Numbered from the stretch's first letter, positions 1 through 11,492 are shown. The stretch: DNA of 64,000 nucleotides from Melieria omissa (GCA_963971225.1 OZ020267.1:47563993-47627992); one strand, 5' to 3'. Made by a program: numbers and translations. Notes: generated from the letters alone by a model not told the origin.

Positions 1-445
1 AATTTTCAACGGGGCCACCGTTTAAATGTGCCGTTTCACTGGTAAAATTTGTTGAGTGTTTTGAATAACTATGGAACTACAAATCACACATCAAAGATTT
101 ACGATTTAGATGTGCCCTTCGACATGGGGAATGGGGTGGGTATTGGACGAGGGGGAACCGCCCATTGAACCAAAATTTTTAATGTAGAATAGCTTCGGAA
201 CAATAAGTTGGAAAGCTTTGAAGTTATGGGCGTTGAACAAGGGGCGTGGCATATTTTTTCTGACTGAAATTGTCCGCGTAACAATGGAACTGAAAGTCGC
301 ATATCAATGAAACCGAGTCATACCCTTCGACTGGAGGAATGGATTGGGCATTACATAAAAGAGGCGTGGCATCGCCCATAGAGTGTAGTATGAAAAAAAC
401 TTGATTTATTTGGCCCATTGACTTCGGGCTTGCGTGCAAAGCCGC
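1..445. repeat. interspersed repeat with GGGGCGTGGCA motif
   Basis: Degenerate repeat with recurring phrases such as GGGGCGTGGCA and 'gaccg(c)cc' next to 'tcgacatgggga'. The same phrases recur at about 3180-3395, 3965-4200 and 40690-41100, in both orientations. No coding potential was seen; the short frames here come from the repeat. Confidence 0.45.
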
Positions 446-489
446 AGGGCCCTACTAGTTAGTTGACAACATACTCACAAAACGGACAC

Positions 490-690
490 ATTAACACTGG
501 ACACATTGTTTTGCAAACTGGCGGCTGTCGCGATGTATGCCCGCCCAAACAAAACGTTCAGTCATCAGTTTTGATGTAGCCCGCATGCCTGGGTGTGACA
601 TGTTGTGCGTAGCGGCGAGGACTACTTTTCGCAATCGTTCAGTAATAAATGGACGTATTCGGCCCGTCGAGGTGTCACAATAGACTTTCT
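490..690 (-). pseudogene. integrase zinc-binding (H2C2) fragment of the Mag-like element
   Basis: Minus-strand translation shows VYCDTSTGRIRP, then a HNMSHPG-type histidine pair near 610-585, and FAKQCVQC near 500. This is the H2C2 domain that precedes the catalytic core in Ty3/gypsy integrases. The core is missing: the element ends at about 490. Confidence 0.7.
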
Positions 691-968
691 TGTTGCTCGA
701 AGGAAGAATGAAGGTGGTTAGTTTAAGCGAATGACTAACTTGCCTATCTATATGGCAGCGCGCAGCTTTTCATCGGTAGCCTGGTCAGTTGCTAAGTTAT
801 CATAGTTGATTGAATCGGAATTTAGCGCCTGGATTCGATACAGCAAATCAGCGACTACGTTTCCTTCGCCTGTAACATGTGGGATATCGGTGGTGATCTG
901 CGCAATAAAATGTAGTTGGAGAGCTTGGCGATCTGATGCTTTCTCAGGGCGTTGGCAAAAAGCAAATA

Positions 969-1919
969 TCAGCGGCTTATGGTCGGTATAAACGTGACAT
1001 TGTCTCCCTTAGAGCATAAAACGGAAGTGGCGAACGGCAAGAAGCATTGCGGTAAGTTCCCTATCGTAGGTGCTATACCACAGTTCAGCACCTGATGCAG
1101 CGCAGTGCCGGCTGCATAGTCGAATGCGTCGATCCATAAGGAAAGCGGTGCATTTGGGAGAGGATGCGCAAGTAACGTGCAATTTGCAAAGTGTTTCATG
1201 CTCTCTTCGGACCAGCGCAGAGTCGTATTATCGTTGCGTTTACTACCTGGAGTCATCTTGAAGAGGGGGGCTTGATGTATTAACGGATGAGGTAAAAACG
1301 GTCTGTAAAAAATGATCATATATAAGATCCCTATAAGATCCTTAGCAATCATAGGAAGTTTAAAGTCGGTGATCGCTTTGACACGACTGGGAAGTGGTCG
1401 AATGCCATCTTTTTTAATTAGATATCCCAGAAATTCTAGTTCCGATACACCCAGCACTGACTTTGCCACGTTAATAGTTAACTTGTTTTCCCGTAGACGT
1501 TGAAATATGGAGCGCAGGTGAGCTTGTTGATCTTCTGGTGAACTCGACGCGACGCAGATGTCGTCGAGGTAAATAAATATGTTTTCGACACCACGGAAAA
1601 CTTCGTTTATAACTCTTTGGAATATCTGCGCTGCGTTACGCAAACCAATCGTCATATGCGTAAATTCGTATAATCCGAACAGAGTCGTAATGGCTGTTTT
1701 GCACACGTCGTCTGGGTGGATGCGAATTTGGTGGAACGCCTTTCTCAAATCAATTTTCGATAAAATCGTTTTGCCCGCTAGTATGTGAGCAAAATCTTGT
1801 AGGAACGGCAGGGGGTAGCGATCCAGAACGGTCACTGCGTGTAGGCCGCGGTAGTCTCCACATGGCCTCCACGATCCGTCTGCCTTGCGAAACCATGTAT
1901 AAGGGGCTCGCCCACTCAC
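969..1919 (-). pseudogene. Ty3/gypsy reverse transcriptase and start of RNase H
   Basis: A 316-codon open stretch. Seen in order: the YTWFRKADGSWRPCGDYRGL block, PLPFLQDFAHIL, SKIDLRKAFHQIRI with the first catalytic Asp, TTLFGLYEF, and IYLDDI carrying the YxDD catalytic pair. Then come LEFLGYLI, a degenerate thumb/connection, and LSLWIDAFDYAAGTAL, where RNase H begins with its first Asp. The frame is lost near 1075; the remaining RNase H (YTDHKP-type block) is readable at about 985-750 in another frame. Several residues usual in the family are replaced after FLGYLI, consistent with decay. The enzyme would copy element RNA in the cytoplasm; this copy cannot make a complete Pol. Confidence 0.82.
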
Positions 1920-2037
1920 TACTGGATGGACTTCATCAGAAACTCGAACTCTGTACGTGCTGCCACCATCTTCTCCGGTGAGAGTCTCCGTGGTCTGGAA
2001 AAAACTGGCAGGCCATTGGTGATAATACGATGTACTA

Positions 2038-2451
2038 CTACTGTATAGAAGTTATCGTTGCCTCAGGAAGTGGTGGTCTGGTGATATCGGTGAACTCCTT
2101 CAACGGATTTGATTTATTGTGTTGAGTAGCGCCACCGTATACACTGTTTTTAGAGCGGTTTTCCGGTCGAGAAGACAGCGCCCGTTGAGATCCGGCAAGA
2201 GATCGAAGTGCGATAAAAAGTCGGCTCCAATAATTGCTTGGGTTACGCAGATTGAGATCAAGCTTTAATAACACCTCGCCAAACACACTGATTGGCGAGC
2301 CGTTAGCGGCAAACAATTTCGTATTCGATGATGAGGAGGCTCGGGCCAAAGTCGAACTTTTAGGTATAGCAGACATATCCGCACCGGAGTCGATTGAAAA
2401 TTGCATTCGTGTTGATGTATCACAGATATGTAGACGTCGGTTCGACGACAT
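2038..2451 (-). pseudogene. retropepsin domain of the Mag-like element
   Basis: The minus-strand frame contains FSIDSGADMSAIPKS, the aspartic protease active-site motif DSGAD, followed by LFAANGSPISVFGE, as in Ty3/gypsy proteases. The frame continues upstream of the first Met (HISDIGKQSE) to a stop near 2496. The C-terminal half is poorly conserved and probably frameshifted. Confidence 0.7.
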
Positions 2452-2510
2452 TTCAGACTGTTTGCCTATATCTGAAATGTGGTTGGCTGAGTGTTCCTAT
2501 TGGGTGTTAT

Positions 2511-2974
2511 AGTATAAACAGAATCAAATCGTCGGGCGATTTTTACGCACCGAACGTACGCTGTCAAAATTAAAACACACTGCAGTGCATGTTCGTTCGT
2601 TGGTTCGTCGTGCGAACCAATCAGCTGTGCAGCTGTCAGAGGTTAAAATCGAAAATATAAACAAACGAAAAATTCTGCAAAAATTTTGTGATTTGTGCTA
2701 TCTTAAGGTTGCAAAGTTGTAAGTGTTTCAAATTTTAATAAAAAATTGTGCCAAATAATCAATTTTGTCTTTCCCTTTCGTATGTTTTAGAAATTGGACA
2801 AGACGGCGCTGCTAATTGAGGAAGTTGCACCTTCGACCTATCGTGTGTTTGCAGGAATAATTTTTGTAAACAACTGATGCAAATTTCGCACCCATTATGT
2901 TTCACTGTGCGTATTTTCACGACGACTGACGCGCTGCGTCATTTTTCGGTCGACGATTTGGTTCTGTTTATACT
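2511..2974. mobile_element. 464-bp MITE inserted in the Mag-like element
   Basis: Imperfect terminal inverted repeats of about 25 bp start AGTATAAACAGAA at 2511; the reverse complement of the right end starts AGTATAAACAGAACC. GGTGTT lies next to both ends (2503-2508 and 2982-2987), suggesting a 6-8 bp target duplication. No ORF. It splits gag from protease of the retrotransposon. Confidence 0.7.
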
Positions 2975-3386
2975 ACTACTCGGTGTTGGCTGCACGTAGT
3001 TGCATGATTGTCGGCATTTTCGGGCGTTTTGCCCAAATTTGATGTGGTACCAACATAGTTCGTTGCTTCCGCTGCTGTTGGTCGACAATGTCGTCGAAAC
3101 GTTGTTTTAGCGCGGCTACCTCGGCTCGCAGGTCTGGCGCAGGATTTTTTTTGTTGGATTCGTATTTAGTCAGTTCAGGTTCGTGCGAAAAGAAAATTTC
3201 GGAAAATCTATGGGAAAAGTCGGAAAATTCCTGTCATATTTTACCGTGAATTCTGAACATATTCAGACGATAATTTTGGAACCATAAGTCACACATCAAT
3301 TAAATTCGCGACGAACTTACTATTTAATCTTGTTCTTCGACATAGGGAATGGGGCGGGTTTGAATAAAGGAGCGTGGCACCACTTA

Positions 3387-3965
3387 TATAGGGTGTTTTT
3401 TTAGAGGTTTGTTTTTCGAATAGAGATAAAACTGGCATTTTGTGGTCAAATCTGGCAACTCTAATGTAATTTATGTTCAGTTTGGTTTGCCATTTCATCA
3501 TGAACAGGTTGACAAAAGAACAACGCTTGCAAATCGTGCAAATTTATTTCGAAAATAATGGTTCAGTTCGCGAAGTTTACCGCAAGCTCCGTCCATTTTA
3601 TGGTCGACATAATCGTCCATCAGAGCAAAATCGGTCCATCCATCGGTTAACCATGGGTCGTTTTCGCACTACGTTTATTCTATGTGATAATACGCATCCG
3701 CAGAGACGTCGAACAGTGCGCACCGAAGAAACAATTGCCGCTGTAGAGCAAAATGTTGAAGAGGACCCGAATGAATCGATTCGCCACCGTGCACAGCAAT
3801 TGGAGCTTTGTCCATCAACTTTAAAAATTGGACCTGTAGAATTGGCTTTATTCGAGCCAGCCGCGGCGGCCACATGCCCGAAATCATATTTAAACATTAA
3901 TGGCATAAAATTATCCTTCCAATAAAGCCAAATTGATGGACATTAAAACGATTTTCTTGTGTTTT
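3387..3965 (+). mobile_element. internally deleted Tc1/mariner-superfamily element
   Basis: Starts near a TATATAGGGTGTTTTTTT end. The predicted start is the Met at 3500 (MNRLTKEQRLQIVQIYFENN). The N-terminal DNA-binding region is readable to about codon 105 (ELCPSTLKI). The sequence then jumps to what looks like the extreme C terminus and 3' end. The catalytic domain is missing. A matching right terminus was not found. Confidence 0.6.
3500..3835 (+). pseudogene. transposase N-terminal helix-turn-helix region (deleted copy)
   Basis: About 112 codons resembling the N terminus of mariner-type transposases: an HTH block KEQRLQIVQIYFENNGSVREV, then RTMGRF-like and RRTVRTEETIAAVEQNVEEDP, the second HTH with the basic linker. 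After ELCPSTL the frame runs into unrelated residues, consistent with an internal deletion that removes all three catalytic acidic residues. A related but decayed catalytic part from the same kind of transposase lies at 26950-27870. Confidence 0.6.
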
Positions 3966-4200
3966 ATATACAAGCCAAATGTTTATATTCGAATATCTTC
4001 GAAATTGCAAGGAACACAGCATTGAAATTTAGTATAGCGTCTTCCCATAGATGTGTGATTCTACTAATAAGATTTTGTAGGCGTTGGACAAGGGGCGGAA
4101 CTATAAGTCGCGCAGCAATGAAACTGAGTACGAACCTACCATTTTCTCTTCCGACGGGATGGTGCGGGTATTGAACAAGGGGCGTGGCACCGCCCCTATA
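3965..4200. repeat. copy of the GGGGCGTGGCA repeat
   Basis: Contains ACAAGGGGCGTGGCACC near 4177 and 'ttggacaaggggcgg' near 4083, shared with 1-445 and 3180-3395. No coding potential. Confidence 0.45.
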
Positions 4201-4203
4201 ACT

Positions 4204-4395
4204 TAAATATATATGTATATATAAAACAAAGTGGCTGTATGTGAGTAACGGCACCACAATCAAACCGTCCGATTTGTATGCGTTTTTTTTTGGGTTCGTC
4301 GTAAGTTCAGGTTTAGACTACAACAGGTGGCGGTATACTTCAATTCATTCAAATGTTGTGCGAGACAAAGTTTGCCGGTTCAGCTAGTACACAAC
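4204..4395. mobile_element. possible Helitron-like 3' end
   Basis: The stretch ends in TTTGCCGGTTCAGCTAGT (near 4371-4388), resembling CTAGT-type ends of arthropod Helitrons, and begins after a TATATA run. No Rep/helicase coding and no clear hairpin were verified. Confidence 0.3.
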
Positions 4396-4584
4396 AAAAA
4401 GAACTTCCGTACGCCATTCAATTTTATGTATAAGATCCCATTGGACTTTCGCTGGAAGCAAGTTTTATATGGCAGTTGTTTAGTTTCGTGCTGCATTATC
4501 TTTGGTTCAACAAAAAAAAGTCCATCTATTCAGATGGCCTATAAATCATTAATGGTTAGTCATTATAATCAAATGAAAGATTAA

Positions 4585-5317
4585 GGGAAGGCTCCCCTGG
4601 ATTTGGGCAAAAATAAGGCAAAGTTTGTAATTTTTTTGTGGGATAATGAAAAGGCGTACAAACTTCCGGTTTTGACTATTAAATTCGTCTATTATTTAGG
4701 AGTTTAAAAAGTTAAAAAACTTGATGAAATTCAAAATGGCGGCTACAAAATGGCGATTTCCGTAGGCCTCTGCGCGCCAAACATCGCTCGAGAACTGTAA
4801 TCCTGCAGCCTCTTGTAGTGGACTGAAATCAAAAAGCATTGTCATTACTTAAAGATAACAAAATTGTCTGTGAATTGAACCAGACTCAAAAAATTGAAAC
4901 GAAAAATTCTTGCACAATGAATATTTGAAGAAAAAAGTTAAATTTTTTGCACCTTTTTTTAATTTCAACCACATTTAAAAATTAAAAATAAATAACTATT
5001 TATGCAAATTGTAGGTTCAAGGCATACAGAAAATCAAATACATTCGAGCAGTTTTTAGATGAAGAAAATCGGATCATTAGATCAAGTCCGGTGATTTCAG
5101 TTAGATTGGAAAAAATGGTTTCGAGATAAACGCGTTTGAAGCAAATTAGAGCAGTGGAGCGTCCCGTAGCGCGCGTGAGACAGGTGTGTTCTCCCATGAA
5201 AATACGCGTCGTATCAAAAAATCCTTTTACACACATATTCTACATATATGTAGCCTTCGTTTTATGCAAAAAAAAAAAAAAAACCATTTTTCGGTCCAAA
5301 TCCAGGGGAGCCTTCCC
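4585..5317. mobile_element. 733-bp TTAA-flanked MITE (piggyBac-type target)
   Basis: TTAA stands at 4581-4584 and 5318-5321. The ends are inverted repeats GGGAAGGCTCCCCTGGATTT / AAATCCAGGGGAGCCTTCCC, essentially perfect. The interior is AT-rich with only short frames. The right end is 110 bp before the scro exon at 5431. Confidence 0.85.
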
Positions 5318-5430
5318 TTAAAGGAAAATAAATGTTCTATCATGTAATATAGTATATAGTTATAGTATTATCTGTAAATCACAAAAGTGTCTACATAAAC
5401 TATTGGAAAATAATATTGTTTCCTTTGCAG

Positions 5431-5582
5431 TATCGAGATTAATGGGAGGTTCGGCCAGCGGGTCCATGGGACATATGAGTAACATGGGGAGCTTAGCAGC
5501 ATGCAGTGTTAGTGACTCCAAACCATTACAATTCCCCCTAACACAGAGGAGAAAGCGGAGGGTTTTATTCACTCAAGCCCAG
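5431..5582 (+). CDS. scro: scarecrow homeobox gene, exon with homeodomain N-terminus
   Basis: Internal coding exon of an NK2-class homeodomain transcription factor that acts in the nucleus. It is preceded by the acceptor TTTCCTTTGCAG and followed by the donor GTTTGTAAG. The first two bases complete a codon begun upstream, so the N-terminal exon(s) lie outside the window. The 50 complete codons run from SRLMGG through a Gly/Ser/Met-rich linker and SLAACSVSDSKP to the homeodomain arm RRKRRVLFTQAQ, homeodomain residues 1-12. The arm and linker fit scarecrow (NK2.1) rather than vnd, whose arm differs at the position of the first Gln after FT. The exon ends in phase 0. If the intron were retained the frame would stay open for 27 further codons and stop at 5661-5663. 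Identification is from recalled family sequence, not from a search. Confidence 0.94.
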
Positions 5583-5664
5583 GTTTGTAAGCCTAATTTT
5601 GGAAATGCATATATACATAAGTATTTTAAGAGTGTTGTGAAATTAACATACTTAATTGATTAAT

Positions 5665-6320
5665 ACTCTAGTAAGTAATATATACTTATATACTTTGTTT
5701 GTTGTTGCTTGGAGAAATTTAAGAATATTAATTTTAAAAAAATTGTCCCCATAAAAAATACCAGCAACCGATGGCAGACAAAACTTATATGTATGCCGCC
5801 CGAGGAAAATCGCCAGAGTATGGCCATACATTTTTATATTAACCCTAATTCCCAGACTTTTATAAGTAACGTAAACCCAGAAATGAGACTGTCAGGCTTA
5901 TTTGAGCAAAATTACTGAAAACATGTGTTTAAAAGGTACAAAAACTGTCTAAAATGTTAAATTTATTTGCAATATAATTCTAACATTTCATTATGCTACG
6001 TGTAAGCAACAAGAGCATAGGGCATTGGCACCTCTGGTTTAGAAATTACAACCGAAAACGTAAAAAAGTCAGGGAAAATCCGAAAATGTGACACGCCCAT
6101 TTTTTGCGAAACTACAGAAACGAAGTTTTAAAAACGGTTTGCAGATTCGAAATCAGCGGTCCCTAATTACCCTAGAACTGATGTCAGAACCAGAAAAGCC
6201 GACAATTGAAATTTGTTGCCCTGTGTAATTAAAATTAGACTTTTAGTCAAGAAGTCAGTCACATATGTCTATGGATGGAATGACCTTACCAAAGATTTTT
6301 GTACGCGTCTTTTTCTAATA
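5665..6320. other. intronic sequence without recognised features
   Basis: AT-rich, no splice-bounded coding segment, no inverted-repeat ends and no match to other parts of the window were seen. Confidence 0.5.
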
Positions 6321-6484
6321 CCAACGAACATGGAGTAATATCCCTGAGACAACTGGTTCCCAAAATTCATTGGTTTTTCAACTGGTTTTTCAGTCAATTT
6401 GACAACTAGTTATCCAAGTGACTGTCAGCGAATGCAGAAGTCAGTCAGTTCGCGTCTGCGTGCGCGTTCATAGGCAGCGATTAA

Positions 6485-7313
6485 GCGATGTGAAACTGGG
6501 AGAGCCGGTAGAAATACATGCACAGAATTACACTAATATTATTGCAACCTTGGGGCCTACTAGTAGGCCCCAAGCTTGATCAGGAACGTACTTTTTCCTC
6601 CATATAAATTTCTAAAACGGGGTTATTGTTCTAGTTCATTTCAAATTGCCAGTGTAGCTGGTGTGAGTAATTTTTTGTGACCAAAGAAATTTGTCTTTTT
6701 ATTTGTATATTTTTGGTGCCATTTTGTAATACGTTTGTATAAAATTGACAGAAAAATATATTATTGACCAAAAGCGTAAAAATTATCTTTGGGTATGCTT
6801 TTAATTCAATTAAATTAAGATACGTAATACGTTTGTATAAAATTGACTAGAAAAATATATTATTGACCAAAAGCGTAAAAATTATCTTTGGGTATGCTTT
6901 TAATTCAATTAAATTAAGGTTTTATAAGCTGCATTCAAAAAAACAACCCTGCGGTCAAACTACAGCATTTAGCAAAAAAATCATACCTGATCGTTAGAGA
7001 TTCGCTAAATGAAGAAATGCGAAATACAAAGGACGGCAATTGACCCTGTCATATTCAATGCATTTAGCTTTGTGTTCTTTGGTATATTTTTCATTAATAT
7101 TTACATAATTAAACCAAAAAAGTTCATGTGTTGGCATTTAATTCAGAAAATTAATGAGAACATACTTTAAAAAGCAAATAATTGTAAGGAATCCCTAATA
7201 TCGGGAAAAGAGCAGATACAGTGAAGAGCTGATCACTGCCAACACACACGGACTGTGTACGTGAATTGCAAAAAACGCACAAAAATCGGCTTACTCTCCC
7301 AGTTTCACATCGC
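6485..7313. mobile_element. 829-bp TTAA-flanked MITE nested in CCCTGT copy 1
   Basis: TTAA at 6481-6484 and 7314-7317; inverted ends GCGATGTGAAACTGGGAGAG / CTCTCCCAGTTTCACATCGC. Contains a 98-bp tandem duplication (6726-6921). Part of the same terminal sequence occurs degenerately near 41480-41505. Confidence 0.85.
6726..6921. repeat. two tandem copies of a 98-bp unit
   Basis: GTAATACGTTTGTATAAAAT starts at 6726 and again at 6824. The two units are nearly identical (one small indel), so the duplication is recent. Confidence 0.9.
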
Positions 7314-7356
7314 TTAATCGTTGTCATAGGCGAGAAGATATATGAAAATACGAAAA

Positions 7357-7843
7357 GCGGCCTTTAGACGGTCGCACATGTCCGCAATCGTGTGCGGCGC
7401 GACGAGAAGAATGACCGTGTAAACGCAAGAAATTCGTGTCGTCGGACATGTGCGATGGTTTTCAAAATTTTTTGATTTCTCTGTCGGCGCGACGCACATG
7501 TGCGACCGTGTAAACGGCTGTGTGACACACATAGTGCATTTTTTCATTTGATCGGTGGACAGCGAGCAGTGAGGATGGCGTCGCAAAAAAATGAAATATT
7601 ATGGAAGGAGTTCTTTGAGGTGTATAGACACAATCCCGAACTGTGAGAAGTAAAAGGTTAAGATTATAAAAATAAAAATTAAAAGAAACGCAGCATAGAG
7701 GTGCTTTTATGCAAATTTAAAGAAATTGATGCGAAAGCGCATACCATGTTGCTTCGTTGGCAGATGCGAGACAACTGAAGTGTGCGCACATGTTTGACCG
7801 CATCGCACATGATTGCAAACACGTGCGACCGTCTAAAGGCCGC
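7357..7843. mobile_element. 487-bp MITE with GCGGCCTTTAGACGG ends
   Basis: Terminal inverted repeats GCGGCCTTTAGACGGTCGCA / TGCGACCGTCTAAAGGCCGC. The interior has many CGCACATG-type motifs. The target duplication is unclear. The first amino acids of a 90-codon minus-strand frame here derive from the repeat itself. Confidence 0.75.
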
Positions 7844-7959
7844 TAAAGACGAAACAGAGATAAAAAAATTAACAAAATACTGTTAGGGCTGATCTTACGA
7901 TACTTTTATTACAACAACAACGTAGACATTTTTGAATTTTTCCAACATGTCTGTTTCTA

Positions 7960-8270
7960 TGAGTCGAAGTTCGCTCGATTTGCACGTTTTGCCTTGAATG
8001 ATTTCAGTTAGAATTTTGCGTGGTTGTGTGAAGCAACGAATTACAGCAGCGGCTGAAAGGTATGTATTAACAAATGTATTTGTTTTTTATGTAATTATTT
8101 ATTCATTCATTAATTTATTTATTAATTGCAGGCGAAGTCAGGATGTTGTATTTCGTCAGGCCCCAAACATTTGCGGCAGACGTCAAGTCAAGTCCAAATT
8201 CATCTGTTTGGAGAGCTGCAATTTTTTGGTGTTCGTACGTATATTTTGTTTTCATTACCGATAAATTTTT
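7960..8270 (+). pseudogene. intron-containing ORF relic carried by the CCCTGT-end element
   Basis: A frame starting at 7998 (MISVRILRGC...) runs into GAAAG|GTATGT (donor near 8060) and resumes after TTAATTGCAG (acceptor near 8130) with GCGAAGTCAGGATGTTGTAT. The donor and acceptor positions are kept in the copies at 19417-20234 and 22284-24257, although all copies are broken. Joining the two sides keeps an open frame (..AAE|RRSQDVVFRQAPNICGRRQ..). I do not recognise the product; it may be the remnant of the element's own protein or of a captured exon. Confidence 0.35.
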
Positions 8271-8601
8271 ATTGTTTTAATAAATTTTTAAAATAAAATT
8301 AATATTTAAAAATTTTAATGTTTTATTTTCTTTTATAAAAATCAACTGGTTAGAAAACTAATCCAGAATAAACTAATTCGCCAACTACTCGCTTTGAAAC
8401 TGGTTTGGAAACTGTTTTACTTAGGACTGACTTTGGACTAGTTGCAAATGGATGCAGAGGGGACAATTGACTGTGGCCTGCGACACAGCCACGTTAAAAG
8501 GGTGTTTGCTTCAAGGAAACGAATCGGTTATGAAGTCAGCTATGACTGACAAGCAACCAGTTGAAAAACTACATTTGGACCAGTTCGATTTCTTACAGGG
8601 G

Positions 8602-10090
8602 TAGAACGCATCTCATACAAGCAAAAGCGTTGTATGGCGGGTACTGCTGGTAGTACTCTCTGTTATTGACAGCAGAATTCTCTGTAACTTCAGCGGATCA
8701 TGTAAGTAGAAGGAAAGAAAATAAACATACAGAAGAGAATGTAGTTTAATGTGTTGCGCTCACTGCAGCAAGCCTGCGTTTGCACACTGCTGCGACGTGG
8801 GATAATTGGGAGATGAAGACGATATGCTATTGTTGTTGTTGTCGCGAAAAGCCGAAAATGTAAAACGATTTCTATTTTCTGGCTGGCTTTTGTTCTTCTT
8901 CTACAAGCCTGCACGGCGTCTCATATTGTTAAAAAAAAAACTCCCTGCCGACTGTAGAGTGCGCAAAATCATAGAAAAGAAAATAAAATATGGTTGGCAT
9001 GGCGACATATATGATCGCTACAAGCAACAAAGAATATATAATAATAAGTAATCAAAAGAAACAATTAAAAAGGGAAATGAAAAGAAAGGAAGTAGTTTTT
9101 ATTAGCCGTTGTTTCGAACTTTTTTACGGCCCACATATAATACTTGCTTAAAAGGACTCAAATAAGAAAATCTAATACTGTAACTTTATGGTCCCAGCAT
9201 TCGCCATAGAACCATTCAGGTGTAGAATATTTGCACTTTTCTTAAACGCAGGCATGCCTTAATAACAGTTTTTAAGGTTCTGCTTCGAAAAATGTCAGGG
9301 CCCGGCGGCTCTTCACGCAAGTTTGAAATCAATTGACCCAATAAATCAAGTTTCTTTTCCCCTTTGTTGTCGTAGTAAGATTTTTATGAAAAAATACTTG
9401 TCTAATTATTTCTCAATTGTTTGCTTTCACCATATCTATGTAAAGTCAATGGACCTATTAAAGTATGTTTTTCCATGCCAACAAAGTTAGATTTAGATTT
9501 TCAAAAATGAAAAACACGTGTCTAATTATTTTTGACTTGAAGTGTTTTTATCAATTTTGAATCGTCTTCCCGTGTTTTTCAAAATTGCAACCAACCATAA
9601 TTTTACTTGGAACTCCCCACGTAAATATATTTGTAAACATTTTAAAATGGGAAAAACCACCTCTTAATATCTGCAAATTTTTAAACCAAAGCGCATGATT
9701 AGCCAGCAAAAAGCCATACACCACAAAGATTCGGTTGATGTTGACATTACAGCTATTTGTGCAGCAAAACCAATCGGCAACAAAAAAAGCATATACACAA
9801 TTAACGGCAACAGCAAAAACATTAGCGAATCGTCGTTGAAACGACGGTAACGATGCTTTGATTCGTGGTTTGCTCTCTGCTTGCGTTTCGACAAACAAGA
9901 TCAATAAACATAAATAGAAAAAATAATTGAGCGATCACTACGCCACAACAACCACCACAATGTACACGAATGAAGCCGTTGTGAACAACAACATTGCTTT
10001 TTGCTGTTGTCCTACGCAAATCTAACAGAAAATGTTATCAACTTCATCAACATGCTCAAATGTCTACGCTTCGCTCTTCTTGCTCGCATC
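8602..10090. mobile_element. right part of a GAAGTAATATAGAACGC-end element (copy A)
   Basis: Resumes at TAGAACGCATCTCATACAAG after the nested CCCTGT element; the missing left end is CAACGAACATGGAGTAATA at 6322-6340. It matches 32995-34205 over most of its length: the TAACAG-rich start, TGGCTTTTGTTCTTCTTCT, GTGCGCAAAATCATAGAAAA, and CGCTTCGCTCTTC near 10065. No transposase was recognised; it is nonautonomous. Confidence 0.7.
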
Positions 10091-10768
10091 ATAAAGCCCA
10101 AACTCCATAAAGCGTATCGTCGTTTTTCGCGTTTCTCGCTTTCTGAAAAAAAGTAGAATCAGTTTATTTGTATGAAGCAAACTGACTGAAACATGACTTG
10201 ACGTCGATAAGCCCGAAAGGCGTCAAAAGTTGAACTTTTCTCACGCGTTTCTCACTTAACGACGTCAAACAGCTGACAGAGCGGCGATGATAAAGTCGAT
10301 AACAAACTTGTGTAATCGAAAAAGTAGAATGCATTTATTTTACACGAAAGCTATTAAATACAGTTAAAAAACATTTGAAATCCAATATTTTAACATAAAA
10401 TGTGAAATAATTCTTAAAAATTAGCATAATTCTTTGACAGACGAAACTTAGTATTCGCTGTATTGGAAATTCCATAGCTTATTCATTGTATATCGAATTT
10501 TGCTCATTCCTGTGAAATAAATTGTTGCAAATTGAATTCAATTGAATCTCTTTTTTATTTTTGTGCGATGCATTTATTGTGTTTAAAATGAAATCAGTAA
10601 ATTCTATAAAGTCTATAACGCCGTATAGCAATTTCATGTTGTTCGTTTTCAAAATGTTCCTTGTTTTTCTCACAATTCATAACGAAATCAATCAGCAGTT
10701 TGACAATTAAAAATTAGCATTAGCTGACGTAAGAAGAAGAAGCAGACGCGTTAAACGTTATGGCGTTA

Positions 10769-11492
10769 TAGCCTATTTCCACTGAGCGCTTAACAGCAGT
10801 GAAGGGCTCTGTTAAATTTGAGAACTGTCAAGCGTTTCCACCGGAATCGAGTTAAATGCAACAGCTTTTTTTTGTTTACATTTTTATTTGATCAAGCTAA
10901 ATTCTGCATTTATTTCTGGGAAGCCACAGCTTACCCATTGCCGCCGTCTTCTTGTACACGTATGTATGGTTTCTTGTAGCCCCTCTATTTATTTCATTTG
11001 TCAATGTTTATTTCATTTGTGACAGTTGTGAACTGATTGATATCAGAGCTGTTTGAATTTTTAACGTCAAGAGGGTTCACGAGAAGTTCCACGTTTTTTA
11101 TTTTCTTTTTCAGCATTTATTATTGGCAAATAATAGAAGTTTTGACTTTGATTATGACAGACGATATGTATTTTTTCGAAAAATTGCAGTAAAAAGTAAT
11201 TGTCTTGGAAAAAATCTACCACACCGAACGTAATTCAAATCCCTTCTTTCGTTTGTGTCCGTACGGCTCTGGCAGCGCCTGAAAGCATGCTATCAAAATT
11301 TGTTCATTTGGGAGCATTGCCTCCCTATTTTAACATAACATTTTCTGTTAGACGTCTGTAAACGGCAAAACTGAGTTAACTCAGTTTTGAAAGTGAGTTA
11401 ACTCACTTTGATACAAAAACAATTGTATAGGAATTCGAGCATTTAAATGCGATGTCAAACTGCCCAGTGTTAAGCCCAGTGGAAATAGCCTA
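10769..11492. mobile_element. 724-bp PIF/Harbinger-like MITE (TTA duplication)
   Basis: TTA at 10766-10768 and 11493-11495. Inverted ends read TAGCCTATTTCCACTGAGC / the right end reversed TAGGCTATTTCCACTGGGC. A related, partial copy is at 28240-28680. A 3-bp TTA duplication fits PIF/Harbinger elements. Confidence 0.65.

Larger units (their letters stand above)
490..3065 (-). mobile_element. Ty3/gypsy retrotransposon fragment, Mag-like, decayed
   Basis: Read on the minus strand, the order is gag end (about 3060-2985), retropepsin (about 2451-2038), reverse transcriptase (1919-1270), RNase H (about 1200-740) and the integrase zinc-binding part (about 690-490). The gag end has a cysteine/histidine pattern with FGQNARKC, seen in Mag-type elements. 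No LTRs were found and the element stops inside the integrase, so it is truncated at both ends. A 464-bp MITE at 2511-2974 separates gag from the protease. Pol-Gag order and motifs support Ty3/gypsy; the Mag assignment is from memory. Confidence 0.8.
6342..8600. mobile_element. CCCTGT-end element, copy 1 (with nested elements)
   Basis: Left end CCCTGAGACAACTGGTTCCC; right end reads, reversed, CCCTGTAAGAAATCGAACTG. Related copies are at 19417-20234 and 22284-24257; this copy is in the opposite orientation to both. Two younger elements interrupt it (6485-7313 and 7357-7843). It lies inside the terminal repeat of another element: GGAGTAATA before it and TAGAACGC after it rejoin to the AGTAATATAGAACGC end of the family seen at 32959-34262. 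Confidence 0.7.
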
